A stretch of 64,000 nucleotides of DNA from Budorcas taxicolor (taxonomy: Eukaryota; Chordata; Mammalia; Artiodactyla; Bovidae): the NCBI RefSeq assembly GCF_023091745.1, contig NC_068910.1:48781272-48845271 (forward strand), given 5' to 3'. A program made the translations under genes and the position numbers. This document shows positions 21,763-33,297 of the stretch, piece by piece (positions within the stretch are counted from its first letter, which is position 1; each line of letters starts with the position of its first letter). The notes under the pieces are model-generated. The model saw only the letters and a list, made by a program, of their open reading frames with translations, was not told the DNA's origin and ran no database searches.

Positions 21763-24700
21763 CTGCATCCTTTTAGGAGCTGAGAGAACAGGCCAGGCCT
21801 GGCTCTGCATTCCTGAGAGGCGGAGCTTTCCCATGCCTTGGTGGGTCCCCAGCCAAGCTTCTGTGTGAGCCTAGGAGGGGTCCTTGCCTCCAGAATCAGG
21901 CCTGTTGCATCTCCCAACCCTGGTCAGACCCTTCGCTCTTCTGCATCTTTGGAATGCTGTTTACCATCTTCATCACTGGCATTTACTGGGCACTTGCCTT
22001 GTGCCACTGTGCCAACCACTGTATTGTTTATTTATTTAATTTTGGTTTTTGGCCTCACCGCACGGCTTGCAGGATTTTAGTTCCCCGACCAGGGATGGAA
22101 GCCCAGGTCCTTGGCAGTGAGATCACAGAGTCCTAACTACTGGAATGGCAGGGAATTCCCAACCACTTTATTTGGGGGTAACCTTCCCAATTCCTGTGAG
22201 AGAGGAAGGCTAGCTTCTATGTCTCTACCGCTCCATGCCTCAGTTTCCTCATTGGTAAAACGAGGGATAGTGCCCTTGTCACTACTGCATGTGGTGACTG
22301 TTAGGACAAAGGTGGAAGGGCACGCAACGAGGACAGGCCTTGACACATGGGAAATGCTCCATACACGTTAGCCTTTGCTGTTATCACGCTGTGATCCCAT
22401 GTTGCAAATACGAATCTCGGAGGTAGTGGGTAACCTCCCTGTGCACATGCTGGGAAGGGTGAGCAGGGAGAGAGCTCCAGGCTGTCTGGCTCCGGAGCCT
22501 GTGCTTTTAGTTACCATGCTGTCCCCCTGCTGCATGCCACTCCCCCTCTCCACAACGGACCGAACACCTATTCATCCTTCAAAGCCCTACTCAAATATCC
22601 TTTTTCTGGGAAGCCTGCCCCAAATCCCTAAACTAAAGCTCCTCCCTCCTGGGGTTCCTATAGGTCCTGTATATTCCTGTGTCAGAGTCCATTGGTGAAA
22701 ACTGTTTGCATATCTGTCTCCCTTGCTCAAGCCTGGGAACCTCTTACCTCTGACAGCCCAGCTCTGGTACCATGCCTAGCTCAGGGGCTGTCAATGAGAG
22801 TTTGAAAAAGGAGACAAGGGAAGTAGGCCGATGGTGGGGAGGAGGACTGAGGAAGCAGTGGCAGAGGCCCCTGTGCTATGAGCAGAGGGCACTGGGAGAC
22901 AGCAGGCAGCCTCTGCCCCTCCCTGTTGCTCAGGTCCAGGGAGCGAGTTGTGGCTCTGCTGGCCTAAATCCTAGAAGGAGTGTTTCTACCAATCCTGACA
23001 AGCCTTCTCCAGGGTCACTTAGGAGACCAGACACCAGAGAGCCCATAAAGCAGTTTGCCAAGTGGGGTCCTGGGCTACTGGGGCCAAGAGGCCAGAGTCA
23101 TGAACCGAGACTGGGTCCCTTTGGTGACTTCCCTGGCTGTCCACTGGTTAAGAGTCCACGCTTCCACTGCAGGGTGCACGGGTTCAATGCCTGGTCAGTG
23201 AACTAAGATCATCCATGCTGTGTGGTGGTATGGTCAAAAAAAAAAAAATCATAATAAAATACTGGGTCCTTTTTGAGGAACTGGGAGTTCAGAAAGGAAT
23301 GGAGAAGTACTCAGAAAGCTGATTCCAAGCCAGTCCTCTGTGCCCTGGGAGGGGAGGAAGCCCAGAACATCGCCACGGGCATCACTCCAGTGTAGACAGG
23401 CATCAGGGGATGAGGAAAGAAGAAGGTCTGGCCCACGCTGGATCAGGAGAGCCAGACAGGATGGGAGCTGGCAGAGGCTGGGCTGGACCAAGGCAGGCGG
23501 CAGCATCCAGGAGAGCAAGGGAGTCTGCTGTGAGTACACAGTAGCCTTTGTCTCATAGGCCTTCTGGCAGTGGGGCGGGGATGGATAGTGTCTGACATGT
23601 TCTCATGGCCAAAGGCTTGAAAACCAGGCCCTGTTCTGGGCAGAGCCCGGAAGCCATGCACACCCACCTTGTACGTGGGGTAATGTGCTCCAGGCTATCA
23701 GGCAGAGGCTGATCGTGGGTTTCTGGCAAACTAGAGCAGGAGAACAAAGCCACGGAGGCCGAGAGGCAGCAAAGAACGATGGGTAGGATGGCAATGTTCT
23801 GGCTGACGAGTGTCAAAGAAGAGATGCCTCCAGCTGCCCAGGCCAGAGACACTAGACCCAGACCTGTTGCCCTGGAAGGGGAGGTGAGAGTTCATTTGGA
23901 GGCTTTTTGGGCCCAGCGACTGGATTGGGTGGGAAAAGCAGCTTCCCCAAATCCCACACCCTTATCTCTACCCTGTCCAACTCACTGTGCAACCTTGGAG
24001 AATTTAGTTCCTTGTTATTGCAAGGTAGGTAGTAATTTTTTATGAAGCAAGGAGTGGGAGAATTATAAGGCTCATACACCATAGTGTGGGTGTGAGAGGG
24101 TGGGTGGGGAGGGGGATACTACAGCCATCATCAAGGGTTCCTCTGGAGAAGGGCCTGAACCCCAGAGTGGCCCAGACACAGTTTAAGGAGTTAGTGTAAG
24201 TCAGGGACTGGAGTCAGACAGCCTAGGTCCAAATCCCACTTTTGCCATCTGCTTTGTCTGACCTTGACCCAGTGCCCTTACCGCTCTGATTTCATGTCTG
24301 AATTAGGGCTGATGATGGTGTTGGGGGGATATTTTGGGTGAGAGTTAAATGGAGTAACCCATGTAAATTGCTGAGCAGGGTGCCTGTCAGCAGGTGAATG
24401 CCCAATCTCAGCTGCTGTTATTCATTCTATCATTGCCCACCCCTGAGCATACCCCGCCCCCACCAGCACCCACCAGGCCCCCTACCTGAGGACAGTGGGG
24501 AGGAGTTCAGAAGTGTAGATGTAGAATATGGTGATGGAGGCGGCCAGGTTGAACTCTCCAAGCAGGGTTATCAAGACCACAAGGGATTTCAACTCTGTGG
24601 CCAGACGATGCAGCCACCTGAGTCTGTGGCCACCCTTCCCTCGGGGCAGGCTGGGGAGGCCTGCCCACTGGCCCTCCCTCAATCCCCCTCAGAAGGCGTC

Positions 24701-27700
24701 GGGACAGTCCACCCCTACCACCTGGTCAGTTGGCCAGCAGACTCAGAGAAGGGCCAGTCTGCTAGAGGGAATAAGCGCTTCAGCAGGCAGAGTTGGTCAG
24801 TAGAGTGGGACCCATGTCGGTTCTCAGGCCATCATCTACTGTGCGGACTCAGGTCCTGCATCCCTGCCTCCAGGCTCTCTGTGATCTTCCACATGTTCAC
24901 CGAGATCCAGCTTCCCCTGCCCCACCGCCTGCTCCTTCTGGAGCATCCGTTCAGCCCCAGGCTGGCACCTTGTGTGCCTGGCTGCCTGCTCAGGGCTCTC
25001 CCTACTTCTCCTTCATTCTCTGCCAGGTAGAGAAGGGCAAGGGGGCATTTAGTCCCTGGGGCCTGAATGGCTAGACATTCCAGGATGCCCAACTCTGGGG
25101 AGCCAGATTATACACTGGAAGAGGCAGAAATGATTTTGGGAAACCCCATTTTTCAGGTCTAGGGGAGGTGAACCCCTGGCTCACTGACCTGGAGCCAGGA
25201 GTTCCAGCTCCTCCCCTACTAGCCCCTGTGGGACCCTGCCCTAGGCCTCCTCCCCATGCCCAACTCCGGGTCTGGCTTCACTTGGCTGGGGGATGAAATT
25301 GGAGACCTAGTTTTATTTACTGGGGATTTTCCTCCTAGTTTGTCTAGTTTCAGACAGTTCTGCTTAGCTCATTATAGACCCACATTTTAAAAAAACCACT
25401 GAACAATAAAGCTGAATCCTGGCTTTGTTTCTTCTGTTTTGTTTTAGCCAGTCAACACTGCCAACAGCAGGAGAGGGAGAGAAAGGGTCCAGGTCAAGAC
25501 AGACAAAATTGCACCCCCCAGGGAGAGTGAGGGAACTCCACGAGGCAGATCCTGGACACAGCCTCCCCGACCCTGGCCCCAGAGGCTGAGGGGGCTGTGG
25601 TAGCCATTCTGATCAGGGGAATGAATGCTGCCATCTTAATGTCCATATCCTCAGCCCTGCCACATTCTTCCAGCCTTGTGACCTGGGGCATATGCACTGT
25701 TCTAGGACTCTTCACAATCTTGAAAATATTGAGAGTCCGCCCTCCCATTTCCTTCCCTGGTTCTGAATTGACAGGATGCGGGGCATGGGGCTCTCCTGGG
25801 AATGAGGCCTCCATGCAAGAATTGTTCCTGAGAGCTTGGCCCAGTGTTATGCTCAATCTTCAATGCGCAGTTGAGTTTTTCCTGGTGAGGCTACAGATGA
25901 CACAGGGCTGGGGTAGCAGTTGATGACTACTTCTACTGCCTCTGTTCGCATTTAATTATTGACGTGGGTAGGACTCGAGGGGAAGAAGGCTGCCCGCTCT
26001 CCTGCCCAAGGACGATTCCTCTGAACAGCACCTCTTCCCCTCCCAGGGCCCTGGGACCTTCCAGTGCCCTGTCCTGGGAGGCCCCTCTTCACCCGTTCTA
26101 GAGAACGGTTCCCTTCTCGGGAAGTGCTAGGGCCACTGTAGGGCTGGCGGGCTAGGGATGCAAGAGGCTGACTCTCAGGGTGTTGTGTTGGCTGGATAGG
26201 GGCAGGAGGCACGAGGTAGGGATTCGAGGAAGCTAGAAGGTTGGGGGGTACCATCAGGGAGGTGGAAAGGGGCGTTGTGGAGGCTGTACCTGATGAGAGC
26301 GTAAGGCTAAGGAAGCACATGATGGCTCCTTGGAACAAAGCCACAATCAGTGTTCGTCTCCTCTTCAACTGCTCAATGAGAAAGATACAGCAGAGCCGGG
26401 CGGGCACCTCCATTATGCCAGGAATCAGTTGTGTGAGGTAGGTGTCCACACCCAATTCCTTTATCTTGAGGCTCAGGATGTAATAGTTGCAACCAACAGC
26501 AAACCTGGAATTCATTACCGGAAGAGAGAGACACTCCGAGAACGACACACGGAAAGCCAGGGCCAGGAATAAAGACAGGCAGAGGAGAGCGTGGCAGGGT
26601 GGTCATGGAGGACAGGAGCAAACATAGAGATCTGGGTTCTCAGGCCTTGCTCCCCACCGGCCCCCCAACATCTATTCTCTCCCTGGATCCCTGAACTGCA
26701 AGCCCATTTGCAGTCCCCGCCGCCAGCCCTGGGTACTCACCATATGCTGCACATCACCAAGGTCAACTTGCGGAGGTCCTTGTTGCTATAGAAGTCCAAG
26801 ATAGAGGCCGAAGCCACCTTCTTTCCAGGCAGTTGCAACTACAGGACAAGCAGGACCGGCCACAGGCAGGGCCAAGACCCCAGCTTGCTCCCCGCCAGCA
26901 GGACTCACGAGGTCCCCTGCCCTCTGCCTCCCAGGACCAGCCTGGCCTCTGGCTTTTCCCTGTCAGGGTTCCATTTTGCTGTCACTATTCTCCTCAAGCA
27001 GTGGGCTGGGGACATCCTCTGGGCCGAGGTCCCACCTGAAAGGATGAGGAGGGAAGAGGCCCCTACGTAGCCCCCCTGCCCAGGCCCCGGCTCCAGGCCA
27101 GAGGTCTCTTACCTTATCCAGCAGACTTAAAGGAATGGTCTTTTTGTTCACACCAGCTGCATAGCACAGCGTTTGCTTGGCCTCCTCCAGCTTCCCTTTC
27201 ATTATCAGCCACCTTGGGGACTCTGGGAGAATCCTGCATGGCCCATCTCTCTCTCACCCCCCACCCCAAGATGCCCCACAGACCCAAGTTGGCCCCATCC
27301 CAGCCTCAGCTGTGGCCATTCTGTTCCAGCATGAGGTGACTCAGATGTTGGAGGCTTTGAAGGTGACCGTCATCCTCGGACTCCCATCCCCGCCTGCCCC
27401 CCCTCCCCCGCCCAAGTCATTCGCAGTATCCACCACTGCTCAGTGACACCCCGGCCACTGGCTGCTTCTGCACCACAGCTTCTGTCCCCCTCAGCCACCT
27501 CTAACACCTACTTTCTATCTTAGGGGGTGTCCCCACCTGCCCAGACATACTGAGGCCACTTCCCTCTGCATCCTCTGTTACAGCGTTGTTCTCATAGTTG
27601 AGGATTCTCTTGTTTCCTATCCCCTAATAACCTGGAGAGTATGGGAGGCAGGACCCCAGTTTTGACCGCAGGGCCCAGCCCCTGCCTGGGTGAATGGAGG

Positions 27701-29316
27701 TCTCTACTCCGGCCCACTTCCTCCTGGTCACATCTCCCGTTGCCTTTGACCTCAAAATAACCCTAGGTCCTTGGTTCTTCCTAATCCTTCCAAGTTGAAG
27801 AACCTACACAGCTTAACATTTAAAGCACTTCTTAAGTGTCCTTATTTTATCAGTCTGTTAATCCTCTGCCCAAACCCAGATCTAGTAGGACTATTCCCAT
27901 TTTATTCTCAGCTTCAGGACCTAGTGGCTTGCCCAAACTCACAGAGGCGGAGCTGGTATGAACCTCAGTCCCCTGGAAAGGCACTCTCAACAAAACTTTG
28001 CCATCAGCCCCTGCTGATTTCTTGTAACTGTCCCTCTTCCTGCCCCAGCCTGGACTCTGTGGCTGGCCACTGTACACACACACCCAGTTCTCTAGAGACA
28101 ACTTCATCCCCTCTACCTGCCCCTGCTCCTGTTTCCCCTCCAGCCCCTTAAGGGGCCAGCAACCAGTCACTCTGTTATCCTCCTCCATTCTAAGGCTACA
28201 AAACTGTCCTCAAGTCATTAAACTGGGATGTCTCCAAAAAGATGGGAGATTGACCACATGCCTACTAAAAAAGAGGTGTGAGGGACTTCCTTGGTGGTCC
28301 AGTGGCTAAAGTTTCATGCTCCAGTGCTCGGGTTTGAACCCTCATAAGGGAACAAGTTGCTCAGTCGTGTCCAAATCCTTATGAGCCCATGGACTGTAGC
28401 CCACCAGGCTCCTCTGTACATGGGATTCTCCAGGCAAGAATACCAGAGTGGTTGCCATTTCCTTCTCCAGAGGGATCTTCTAGACCCAGGGATTGAGCCT
28501 GATCCCACATGCTGCAACTAAGAGTTTGCATGCCACAAGGAAAATGGAAGATCCCGCATGCTGCAACTAAGACCTGGCACAATCAAATAAATTAATAATA
28601 AATAGCTTTTTTAAAAAGGAGTAGGAGAGATAGGAAGAAAGATTTAGCAAGTTCATGAAGCCCAGAAGTGGAAGAAGTGGGCTGAATGGGTAGGCAATGT
28701 CCCTGCCGCACAGCTGGAGTAGTGAGAGGTCAGAGAACCTTGCTCCTGGCTTCAGAGGACCCTGGAGACCCCAGTCCTCAGATGTGGAATAGTTGGCACT
28801 GAAAGCATAGGAGAGGCTGAAACTGAGGAGGACCCTGTGAGGATCCTGGGTTGGAAACCTTTCTGTGTCCCCCGTTTCTTGTTTGTAGGGAACAGACTCC
28901 AACCTCCATGAGTGTCCCTGAATTCCAGTGGACTAATCAGGGAAGGGAGGGGATGCAGAGACAAGGAAGGAACAGCCAAGAAACAGCAGAGCAGGTTTGG
29001 GGCAGGGTCCTGGCTCAGTCTCAAGGGATACACATAACAATATCTTTTGAGTTTTTTATAAAGCCCCCAATAAATGGAAGCTGTCAGCATTCTTCATTCC
29101 AAAGAAGACTGCCTAAGGCCCAATTAAAGGGACCAGAGAAGCTCATCAAAAGATTACTTGAGGACTTCCTTGGTGGTCCTGTGGCTAAGACTCTGTACTC
29201 CCAATGCAGGGGGCTGGGTTTGACTCCTGGTCAGGGATCCCACATGCCACAACTAAAAAGATCGCATGTGCTGCAACCGATTCGGCACAGCCAAATACAT
29301 AAAACAAACAAACATA

Positions 29317-29348
<32 letters not shown>

Positions 29349-32300
29349 AAATATTACCCGAAACCAGATTAGAGGAGTATAGGTCCTGCACATACCCTAA
29401 TCTTATCAGCAACTCTGCCCTTGAACCATTACTATAAAACTCCTCATTGAATCCTCTCGGGTTGGGACACAGTTTCTGGGGCAGGAGCCTGCTTGTCCCC
29501 CCCTTTTGTCTGGCAAAGCAATAAGGCTTATTCTTTTCTGTTTCACTCAAAACTGTGTCTCTAAGATTTGATTTGGCATTGGTGCACAGAGGCTGAGTTT
29601 TCAGCATCAAGGCTGAGAAAGAAGAGAAATGCAATGAAAAAATGAAATCAGTGAAAAAGGAAGAATCGAACATGGAACTTTTTAACCTGAAATTTCAGCT
29701 GAATTCCTAAAGCTGGTAAGAATGTCTGATAACCTCACCTACTAAGGACAGGTATTACCACCTTCAGGACAGCACTTATTATTTGAAAAAAAAAAAAAAA
29801 AAAAAAACACGGCCCAGTGGCCATCTTCCTTTGCCAACCCGAAAGGCTAGAAATTTCCTGTTCATGGAAGTGAGAGAGTCCTGAATCTCTTCCCCTCTCC
29901 ATGTTGCTCATCTACTCATGAAAGGTACAGTCTTCAAGTCAACTACTCAAGCCTAATGAAAGGCACAGTGTTGCAGAAAGTGAGTCTGTCCTTACATTCT
30001 GTGGCAAGATGATCACTGCTTCACCCAGAACTGCCAAACCCTTAACACGGTGATTTCAGTTTACTGCCTCTCTGCCTTCTTTACTGCCCTCTCCTTTTGC
30101 CACCCGGATGACCCTAGTTTTTCCAGGGCCTCCTCACTCCTCAACCTCCTCTGGCTCCACAGAAGCCACCTCAAGGTCACCAAGACCAACAGATGCTTCT
30201 CACCTTTCTTGCCTTCAACTCTGACCATTCCCTAATCCTTAAGCTCTTGCCTTGCAACATTTTTTTCTTCTGGTTTTCTGACCACCTCTCTGACATCTCT
30301 TTGAGGATCCCCTCTGATGGCATTAACGCTGGAGTTCCAGAGGCTCTGCCCTTGTCTCTCTCTCATCTCATACACTTTCTCCCAGGGAAAATCCCATGCA
30401 CTCCAACCCTTCACGGACTCCCCACCCTCCTAGTCTCCAGCCCATCAGACCCATCCTTGTGCATGTCCTGTATTTGTTTGCTCACCAGATATAGCAGATG
30501 AGTGGGAATATAGGTGTTCCACCCAGCAGAAACAGCAGCCGCCAGTGGGGAAGGCTGTAGGCAAGTCCTGTCAGGAAAACGACTCCCATGGCGAAAAAGC
30601 AGTGTCCCAGGATGAAGGCGTAGGCCCGGTGCATGCCCATTAGCCACTCAGTGACTATGCAGAGGACAGAATCAGAATCAGCTCAGGGCTCACAAGGCTG
30701 CCCTCGCACCCAGCCTGCTGAGATGCCCCAGCTCTGCTCAGGGACTGGCGTTCTCCTGCCTGCTTGGGATCTGGGTCCAGAGACAGCACCTCAAAGCCAC
30801 AGAGAGTGCCTCAGTGTCCCCAGGGCACATTGCAGGCCCTCGCCTGAGCTCCCAACCACAGAGGTAGCCTGCACTTTGTCCTCAACCTGGCAGTTCCCTC
30901 TGAACATCTCCTGCCTGACCGCACACCTGTCACTGAGAAGGCCTGGCCCTGGGCACAGGACTTCACATGTGGCCTGACACACGCGAGGCATCACTGTCCT
31001 TGTCTTTGCTCTTATGGCATCAGTGCTTCGGCCACTTAGAGCTCAGCCTCTATGGAGCACCCAGTTCCCTCTGGCTGGGACTCTGGAAATTTCCCAGTGA
31101 GAAGCTGGAGCAGAGTTCCCCAGCAGGTTTCACACAAGGCCATGGCAGCAAGAAATGTATGGGTGCGTGGGAGTTTTGCATCACAGGTTGGGCGGGGGCG
31201 GGCAGAAATCCCAGCTCTTTGACATAACTACCGTGTGATTCTGAGCAAGTTGGTTAACTTCCCAAGGTTCAGATATCTTCCTCAGCTAAAGGAATAGCAG
31301 AATAGTCCCTGCTGAATAGACAGCTGCCAGGATGAAAGGAGTCAGTATGTGCTTACTAGCTACCTGGGCTTTCTTAAGAGTTGAATAGGCATAAGCCATG
31401 TAGGTGAAGCAAGGAGTGTGAAGGGGATGGGGATGTGCGGGGTACCAGGGGGATGATGGGGCAAGGGCAATGTGGACACAGATTTTCTGGCATCCCTAAG
31501 CCTCCACTCGCCGCCAGGTTGGGCCACAACCCTAACTGTCTGGTGGGTTCCCAGCAGGTGCGCGCCGGCCCCACCCCCTTCCCAGCGCCCCGCCCCCAGC
31601 GCCCCGCCTCACGTAAAGCCGAGCTGCCGATGGCGTAGCCCACCACGGCCTGGGACACACAAAAGCGGAAGAATATATACTGGTTAAAGCTGCTGACAAA
31701 GGCTGTCCCGAAGCCGAAGATGACCAGCTCCAGCAGCGACAGCAGGATGGTGGGGTAGCGGCCCAACCTGTAGGCGTGGAAGGGCGCTCGCGCCGAGACC
31801 GTGGATCTCCGCGGGTGGCCCCACTCCGCACTCAGGACCAGATCCAGAGCCGTCCACCCGCCTCTGGAGTGCCCCTACCCTTGCCTCCCTTAAATTGAGA
31901 CTCATTGGCTCTGAATGGCCACGAAGAAGAGGGAGGGATGTCCCAGCGCCCAGAGGAAACTCCAAAAGACTTACTTGTCAGTTATGAACCCGAAGAGGAA
32001 AGCCCCCGTCAAGAGCCCAGCCAAGAACATGGTATGCACGATTTCCTTGTTTGTGTCCTCGCCACACACCAAGTCAAACTGGGGGTTATATGCAGGGATT
32101 GGCCACAGGCCTCCACCCAGGGCCTTCTTGATCCAGAGACTGAGCCTCTACGCAGGGTGGGCTTTTAGGCAAAAGGGGCCAGGGACAATGGCAGGTAACT
32201 TGTGTGCAGCAGGCCTCAGCTGTTACCTCTGCATCCCACTTACACCTAGCAGACTCTAGGAATTAGGCCTGGAGAGAGAGACTGGAGACACAGGCCAAGA

Positions 32301-33295
32301 AAGGGCATAGAGGGACAGGTAACTGAGCGAAGGCCAGAATCGCCAGACTCTTTCCCAAATACAGATGCTAGGCTCCAGGCTAGAGAATCAGATTGGGCAG
32401 GCCTGTGCTGTGAAAGGGCCAGGTAACAGCTTAGGCTGAGAAACTGTTAAGAGGTACCAGATCAAAGCTGTTGTTTCCCCAATTCTGTAACTTGTGTGAT
32501 TTCAGAAGGCAGAGCCACAACTCCAGAAGCAGTTTCCTGGACAGATGACAAACACTGCCACCTGCCCCTACCCCAGCCTACTCTAGCTTCCTGGCTAAGA
32601 TTGGTAAGCCTAGGGCTGGGCAGAAGGAATCCTGTTTCTGCCCTGGCCGTGCCCCTGTGGGGTGACCTTGGGCCAAATGCTTCACCTTCGTGGGTCTCAG
32701 TTTCCCCCCCACTGTTCAGTGGGGGTGAAGGCACATCTCTGGGGACCTGGGGTAGCTTCAGACAACTCGGGACAAGGCATACCTCATTTATCAGTGACCG
32801 CCTCTTGGCCTCAGGATAGATCCACCCATTTTGACATGAGTCTGTGTGATTGAGGCCAAATTGGATGATAGAATCCAGATTCCATTCCACAGGCACGTAC
32901 ATGAGGCAAGTCAGGAAACTGCCATTGGGTGCACGGGGCAGGGTCAGATTCATCTGCTCAGCCTCTGTCAGGTTGCTGCCCACTGCCAGGATCCAGCTGG
33001 TGTTGCAATAGGGCTTTTGGGGTGTGAACAAGAAGGTATCAGCAAACATGAAAAAGGAGGCCAAGAAGGTGGGAATGAAGTTGAGGGCCACTAGCCTCCG
33101 CTGGAATGTGCCAAACTCCCCCACCACATCCATGATGTTGGCTAATTTATCATCCTGGGCATCTATGGCCCTCAATCTCTGTAATAGTATATCCAGAGAA
33201 CAGGAACGGGGGCTTTCTGCTCCGTCATGTTGGTGGAGGTTTCTGGGATGAGGATGAGATTTGAACTCTATCTTGAGGCTGTTTTCCTTTGCCAT
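21555..33295 (-). CDS. SLC22A14: SLC22A14 (ORCTL4), solute carrier family 22 member 14
   Basis: A 12-helix major-facilitator transporter of the organic ion family. In mouse it is reported as a sperm mitochondrial riboflavin transporter needed for male fertility. Ten coding exons on the minus strand (33295-32783, 32078-31975, 31767-31613, 30654-30486, 27233-27113, 26838-26741, 26504-26290, 24639-24486, 23871-23668, 21762-21555) total 1941 nt, 646 residues plus stop, with no internal stop and compatible phases. Visible features: a long cytosolic N-terminus, first helix at about 68-90, a large extracellular loop with sequons at N98, N108, N116, N124 and N149, a motif-A equivalent TDKLGRYP near 203-210, LPESPRWL near 316-323, and ELLPTVLR near 504-511. 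The start is chosen because a splice acceptor (CTTTCTTTGCAG) sits 2 nt upstream of ATG, implying an upstream non-coding exon that I did not locate. The human protein is 594 residues, so the tail is longer here. Confidence 0.95.
22024..22160 (-). mobile_element. CHR-type SINE, reversed
   Basis: TTCCCCGACCAGGGATGGAA and GGAATGGCAGGGAATTCCC. SLC22A14 intron 9. Confidence 0.85.
22205..22400 (+). repeat. MIR-like repeat
   Basis: CATGCCTCAGTTTCCTCATT followed by the conserved MIR-type continuation. SLC22A14 intron 9. Confidence 0.6.
23127..23246 (+). mobile_element. CHR-type SINE
   Basis: GACTTCCCTGGCTGTCCACT, CGGGTTCAATGCCTGGTCAG, ending in a poly(A) run. SLC22A14 intron 9. Confidence 0.88.
23668..23871 (-). 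CDS. SLC22A14: SLC22A14 coding exon 9
   Basis: 204 nt, acceptor TTCCAG, donor CAAG|GTGGGT. It encodes ATGLGLVSLAWAAGGISSLT through the LPETHDQPLPDSLEHITP end of the conserved core. Confidence 0.95.
24180..24420 (+). repeat. MIR-like repeat
   Basis: GGAGTCAGACAGCCTAGGTC and TCTGATTTCATGTCTGAATT. It lies in SLC22A14 intron 8, just downstream of exon 8. Confidence 0.6.
24486..24639 (-). CDS. SLC22A14: SLC22A14 coding exon 8
   Basis: 154 nt, donor CAG|GTAGGG. The acceptor is taken as CCCCGAG|GGAAGG because it alone keeps the frame and aligns residue for residue with the human protein. Nearer AGs at 24623 and upstream at CCCCAG would break the frame. It encodes ATELKSLVVLITLLGEFNLA and ELLPTVLR. 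Confidence 0.88.
24640..26289. other. SLC22A14 intron 7
   Basis: Largely unique sequence with no young SINE. Open frames on both strands are compositional. I see no additional exon. Confidence 0.6.
26290..26504 (-). CDS. SLC22A14: SLC22A14 coding exon 7
   Basis: 215 nt, acceptor TTCCAG, donor TCAG|GTACAG. It encodes FAVGCNYYILSLKIKELGVD, then GIMEVPARLCCIFLIEQL. The usual GRK after helix 8 is KRR here. Confidence 0.95.
26741..26838 (-). CDS. SLC22A14: SLC22A14 coding exon 6
   Basis: 98 nt, acceptor CTGTAG, donor ATATG|GTGAGT. It encodes LQLPGKKVASASILDFYSNK then DLRKLTLVMCSIW. Confidence 0.95.
27113..27233 (-). CDS. SLC22A14: SLC22A14 coding exon 5
   Basis: 121 nt, acceptor CATGCAG, donor AAG|GTAAGA. 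It encodes ILPESPRWLIMKGKLEEAKQ, then AAGVNKKTIPLSLLDK. This is the central cytosolic loop. Confidence 0.96.
28282..28600 (+). mobile_element. CHR-type SINE interrupted by a reversed Bov-tA fragment
   Basis: CHR head GGGACTTCCTTGGTGGTCCA at 28282, then from about 28358 a reversed Bov-tA (TTGCTCAGTCGTGTCCAAAT, CCAGGCAAGAATACCAGAGT), then the CHR body resumes near 28500 (CCCACATGCTGCAACTAAGA). Confidence 0.8.
29160..29310 (+). mobile_element. CHR-type SINE with (TA)n and T-run
   Basis: GGACTTCCTTGGTGGTCCTG head, GGTCAGGGATCCCACATGCC, followed by ATATATATA and a T-rich run to about 29350. Confidence 0.85.
30486..30654 (-). CDS. SLC22A14: SLC22A14 coding exon 4
   Basis: 169 nt, acceptor GCATAG, donor ATCTG|GTGAGC. 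It encodes TEWLMGMHRAYAFILGHCFF, then GLAYSLPHWRLLFLLGG. Confidence 0.95.
31150..31330 (+). repeat. MIR-like repeat
   Basis: TGTGATTCTGAGCAAGTTGG and ACTTCCCAAGGTTCAGATAT. SLC22A14 intron 3. Confidence 0.6.
31613..31767 (-). CDS. SLC22A14: SLC22A14 coding exon 3
   Basis: 155 nt, acceptor CTACAG, donor TTAC|GTGAGG. It encodes LGRYPTILLSLLELVIFGFG then helix 4 FFRFCVSQAVVGYAIGSS. Its length equals exon 3 of the neighbouring SLC22A13 remnant. Confidence 0.96.
31975..32078 (-). CDS. SLC22A14: SLC22A14 coding exon 2
   Basis: 104 nt, acceptor CCCCAG, donor CAA|GTAAGT. It encodes FDLVCGEDTNKEIVHTMFLA and on to GFITDK, the second membrane segment leading into motif A. Confidence 0.96.
32783..33295 (-). 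CDS. SLC22A14: SLC22A14 coding exon 1
   Basis: 513 nt, 171 codons, ATG at 33295, donor GAG|GTATGC. It includes FMFADTFLFTPQKPYCNTSW and the loop ending ...WIYPEAKRRSLINE. The exon itself begins at 33297. Confidence 0.96.
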
Positions 33296-33297
33296 CT

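Larger units (their letters stand above)
27234..30485. other. SLC22A14 intron 4
   Basis: The longest intron of the gene. Apart from the SINEs at 28282-28600 and 29160-29310, a TA/T-rich run at 29311-29350 and a poly(A) run at 29779-29807, I see no feature. Confidence 0.6.

Noticed and set aside
21763..21917. Open frame continuing upstream of SLC22A14 exon 10
   Set aside because: It reads through the acceptor GGATGCAG into intron 9. The exon 9 to 10 junction preserves frame at 21762.
25952..26548. A 198-codon open frame spanning SLC22A14 exon 7
   Set aside because: Only 26504-26290 is exon. The rest reads through a clear donor (TCAG|GTACAG) into intron 7.
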